Positions 14,673-16,573 of a stretch of DNA of 16,573 nucleotides are shown in pieces. The DNA is taken from the NCBI GenBank assembly GCA_041584055.1, contig JBFHER010000061.1, positions 1 through 16,573 of the forward strand, given 5' to 3'. Under the pieces are notes generated by a model, which ran no database searches, was not told the origin of the DNA, and saw only the letters and a list, made by a program, of their open reading frames with translations. Made by a program: the position numbers and the translations under genes. Position 1 is the stretch's first letter. Each line of letters opens with the position of its first letter. This DNA comes from JBFHER01 sp041584055 (lineage in GTDB: Bacteria > Bacteroidota > Bacteroidia > Bacteroidales > UBA5342).

Positions 14673-16457
14673 TTAGAATTGGTTTTTGAGGGTAATTGAA
14701 ATGTGTTTATCACTTCCATTTTTCCATGAGATGCTTGCCGTGTTTTGGTAAATAATATCAAGTTTGTCATTCAGGTTCTGTAATCCGTATCCGCTCACAA
14801 GATCTTCCGGAAAATCTGGTCCATTGTCAAACACTTTAATAATGAGGCTATTGTATTCCTTCAGCACCTGTATTTTTAATAGTCCTTTTTCAGTGATGTT
14901 TGAGACACCATGTTTGATGGCATTTTCTACCAAAGGTTGGATCAGGAATTTTGGAATCTGAATTTCCCTGGTTTCCTCATCAACATGAATCGAGTAATCA
15001 AGGTGATCACCAAATCGTGTTTGCTCAATTTCCAGATATCGTTTTACCATTTCGATCTCCTGATTTAGATTTACCATTGAATCGTTCTCTTTGTTGACAG
15101 CATAACGGAAAAGGTCGGAGAGGGCCATGGCCATCTTCTGAACTTTTCTGGGTTCCGATTCTGCCAGACCAGCAATTGAATTAAGGGAGTTATATAGAAA
15201 ATGAGGGTTGATTCTGGCATGCAAAGCGGATAGTTCGGCCTGTTTCTTTAATGTGGTCATGGTTGCAAGGGCTACATCCTTTTGGTTGATAAGGCTTTGG
15301 TTGCGGTGTTGGAAAAATAGGAAGAAGGTTCGAATAAGAGAAACTGTTATCGAGGTATATATAATATTTGGGTCACCAGAGGTAATGATTGCCATGTCTT
15401 TCGCATGAACAACGATGGGCCCAAAGGCATTCGCAACGACTGAATAAATGAATAAATAAGCCATATTTATTGTTAGCAATGTTGTAATACCACTAATCAT
15501 AAGGTGTTGAGATATTGGCCGGCTTCTAATTTTAAATATCTTTTCCAGATAAAAAATTGCAATTATACTGAGAAGTCCTGGGACGATTATCGTTACAAAC
15601 TTAGACAGTAAAAATGTTATAATTGAGAAGAGGTTGATTGTTCGGGAGAAGGAAATTAAAAAGAAAATATTGATTGTATAAATGACCAAAAGTATGATGA
15701 AGCCATCCTTAAGGTAGCTTTTTAATGTTCTCCCCTGTAACAGTTGGCGATTGCTTGTGAGTAAAAAATTAAAAAGAATGACGCTGAGGATTAAGAGAGT
15801 TATTATGCCGATAAAGATAAAAAGGGATCTGTATCGAAGTTGTAGATAATGAAGACCACCTGTTAGTTTTATAGTACCTTGTTTGAAATCGTCGTAAAAA
15901 TTAGCGGAATATATTTTTTTAATAATGTCAAGATCTATCTCGTGAAGGCTTGCATGATTTGGGGAGTCACTGTCAAATATACCTTCATAGCGGGTTTGGG
16001 ATGTAGTGTTTTTTACTTTTGTCAGATTTCTGAGAATGTAAAATTGAGCGAGTTTTCTGATTGATTCCGGATCGTTACCAGTTTGAATAGAAAGCTTTGT
16101 GGAAGTGATTTTAAAATCCTGATATAACTGTTTCACATGATGACCTGTACCATTTGTATTATGATCAAAATCAATAATAAAATTGGCATTGATGGGATTG
16201 ATCTCCAATCGAACGGTTTCGATGATTGGGCTGAGCATGTCAACAATTTCTTGTACAACCAACGAATCATGTGGATTCGCATCAATTAACTCAAATCGAA
16301 CGTCGTCTTCATATCTAAATATCCTGGAGTTGGTTCCATCAAAAAACTGTTCCTGAATCACGTTCCAGGAAGTATTCTCATACCTGAATTTTTCTTCGGA
16401 ATGCAAGAAATTTGAAAGGGTCAAAAAGAATACGAGTAATAGAAGTGCCTTTTTCAT
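14673..16457 (-). CDS. LytS/YehU-type sensor histidine kinase with large extracytoplasmic domain
   Basis: The 594-residue product has a signal peptide (about residues 1-20), an extracytoplasmic domain (21-208), about five membrane helices (near 211-233, 252-270, 278-306, 318-341 and 358-382), and a His_kinase/HATPase_c module. The phosphorylated histidine is H419 in INPHFLYNSLNSI. The ATP-binding N box is LIQPLVENAIKHG (about 505-517), followed by DNG (544-546) and GYGLQNL (556-562). The sensor domain contains YEGIFDSDSPNH and LHEIDLDIIKKIYSANFYDD (about 157-190), which resemble the end of metallopeptidase-like DUF2927 domains, but the zinc-binding HExxH is replaced by FYILRN (139-144). It is transcribed with the LytTR regulator; the signal sensed is unknown. 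Confidence 0.9.
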   Translation of the reverse strand: MKKALLLLVFFLTLSNFLHSEEKFRYENTSWNVIQEQFFDGTNSRIFRYEDDVRFELIDANPHDSLVVQEIVDMLSPIIETVRLEINPINANFIIDFDHNTNGTGHHVKQLYQDFKITSTKLSIQTGNDPESIRKLAQFYILRNLTKVKNTTSQTRYEGIFDSDSPNHASLHEIDLDIIKKIYSANFYDDFKQGTIKLTGGLHYLQLRYRSLFIFIGIITLLILSVILFNFLLTSNRQLLQGRTLKSYLKDGFIILLVIYTINIFFLISFSRTINLFSIITFLLSKFVTIIVPGLLSIIAIFYLEKIFKIRSRPISQHLMISGITTLLTINMAYLFIYSVVANAFGPIVVHAKDMAIITSGDPNIIYTSITVSLIRTFFLFFQHRNQSLINQKDVALATMTTLKKQAELSALHARINPHFLYNSLNSIAGLAESEPRKVQKMAMALSDLFRYAVNKENDSMVNLNQEIEMVKRYLEIEQTRFGDHLDYSIHVDEETREIQIPKFLIQPLVENAIKHGVSNITEKGLLKIQVLKEYNSLIIKVFDNGPDFPEDLVSGYGLQNLNDKLDIIYQNTASISWKNGSDKHISITLKNQF

Positions 16458-16467
16458 GGGGTATAAA

Positions 16468-16487
16468 TTTAATGATTTATGTCAAAG
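16468..16487 (-). promoter_or_regulatory. 20-bp motif upstream of the histidine kinase
   Basis: On the minus strand this is CTTTGACATAAATCATTAAA, 10 nt before the kinase ATG. It is 19/20 identical to 67-86, also just before a minus-strand start. It includes TTTG of a weak -7 box (TTCCTTTG, 16490-16483). TTGAC-N4-ATCAT within it loosely resembles a CRP/FNR-type site; that is speculative. Confidence 0.4.
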
Positions 16488-16497
16488 GAAAGGCACC

Positions 16498-16515
16498 GCT
16501 TCTACAATGAGAAGC
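16498..16515. repeat. inverted repeat upstream of the histidine kinase
   Basis: GCTTCT and AGAAGC flank a 6-nt spacer as a perfect 6-bp inverted repeat. On the plus strand it is followed by five Ts, so it could be a small terminator. It also lies where a -33 box of the kinase promoter would be expected, so an operator is equally possible. No plus-strand gene is seen to end here, which favours the operator reading slightly. The remaining bases to the right edge (16516-16573) show no recognisable feature. Confidence 0.35.
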
Positions 16516-16573
16516 TTTTTCCGACAAAGTGACCAAAAACCAGGATGAATAGTTTCTCGAACGCGAATGATAA

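Noticed and set aside
1..16573. tRNA or rRNA genes, CRISPR arrays, insertion sequences or phage genes
   Set aside because: No cloverleaf, regularly spaced direct repeats, transposase or phage-like frames were recognised on either strand.

Overview
The window reads as an ordinary chromosomal stretch from a Bacteroidota bacterium, probably of the Bacteroidales/Marinilabiliales type, although the order is inferred and not shown. Supporting signs are promoters of the Bacteroidota form (TTTG, about 20 nt, TAnnTTTG), weak or absent Shine-Dalgarno sequences, a zinc-free type B ribosomal protein L31, the long three-domain form of IspG, a ComEA-like protein with several helix-hairpin-helix units behind one membrane helix, and a LytS/LytTR two-component pair. 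No rRNA, tRNA, CRISPR array, transposase or phage gene was seen.

Layout, left to right. At the left edge a minus-strand gene starts (1-64, partial) behind a good promoter. A secreted 5'-nucleotidase-family phosphohydrolase (minus) is divergent from a short single-stranded DNA-binding protein (plus). A strong hairpin that can terminate in both directions separates ssb from rpmE2 (L31 type B, minus), which has a textbook promoter. Next is a tight minus-strand operon, pta - 3-hydroxyacyl-CoA dehydrogenase-like gene - ackA, which includes the two steps from acetyl-CoA to acetate plus ATP. The dehydrogenase overlaps ackA by 4 bp and keeps the catalytic His/Glu pair but has lost other active-site residues. 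Divergent from pta is a plus-strand run: a NUDIX hydrolase with a zinc ribbon, ispG (isoprenoid precursor synthesis), ppk1 (polyphosphate kinase) and, after a longer gap, a membrane-linked flavodoxin/ferredoxin (EFR1-type) protein.

After that comes about 210 bp without a convincing gene, holding a block that looks richer in G+C than its flanks. A small AlbA_2-domain protein (plus) then converges on, and overlaps by 46 bp, a ComEA-like helix-hairpin-helix membrane protein (minus). The right end holds a minus-strand two-component system: a LytS-type histidine kinase with a large extracytoplasmic domain, followed after 1 nt by its LytTR response regulator.

Most of the window is housekeeping. 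The points most worth a second look are the altered dehydrogenase inside the acetate operon, the kinase sensor domain that resembles a metallopeptidase-like (DUF2927-like) fold without its zinc motif, a 20-bp promoter motif shared (19 of 20 bases) by the genes at the two ends of the window, and the G+C-rich intergenic block.
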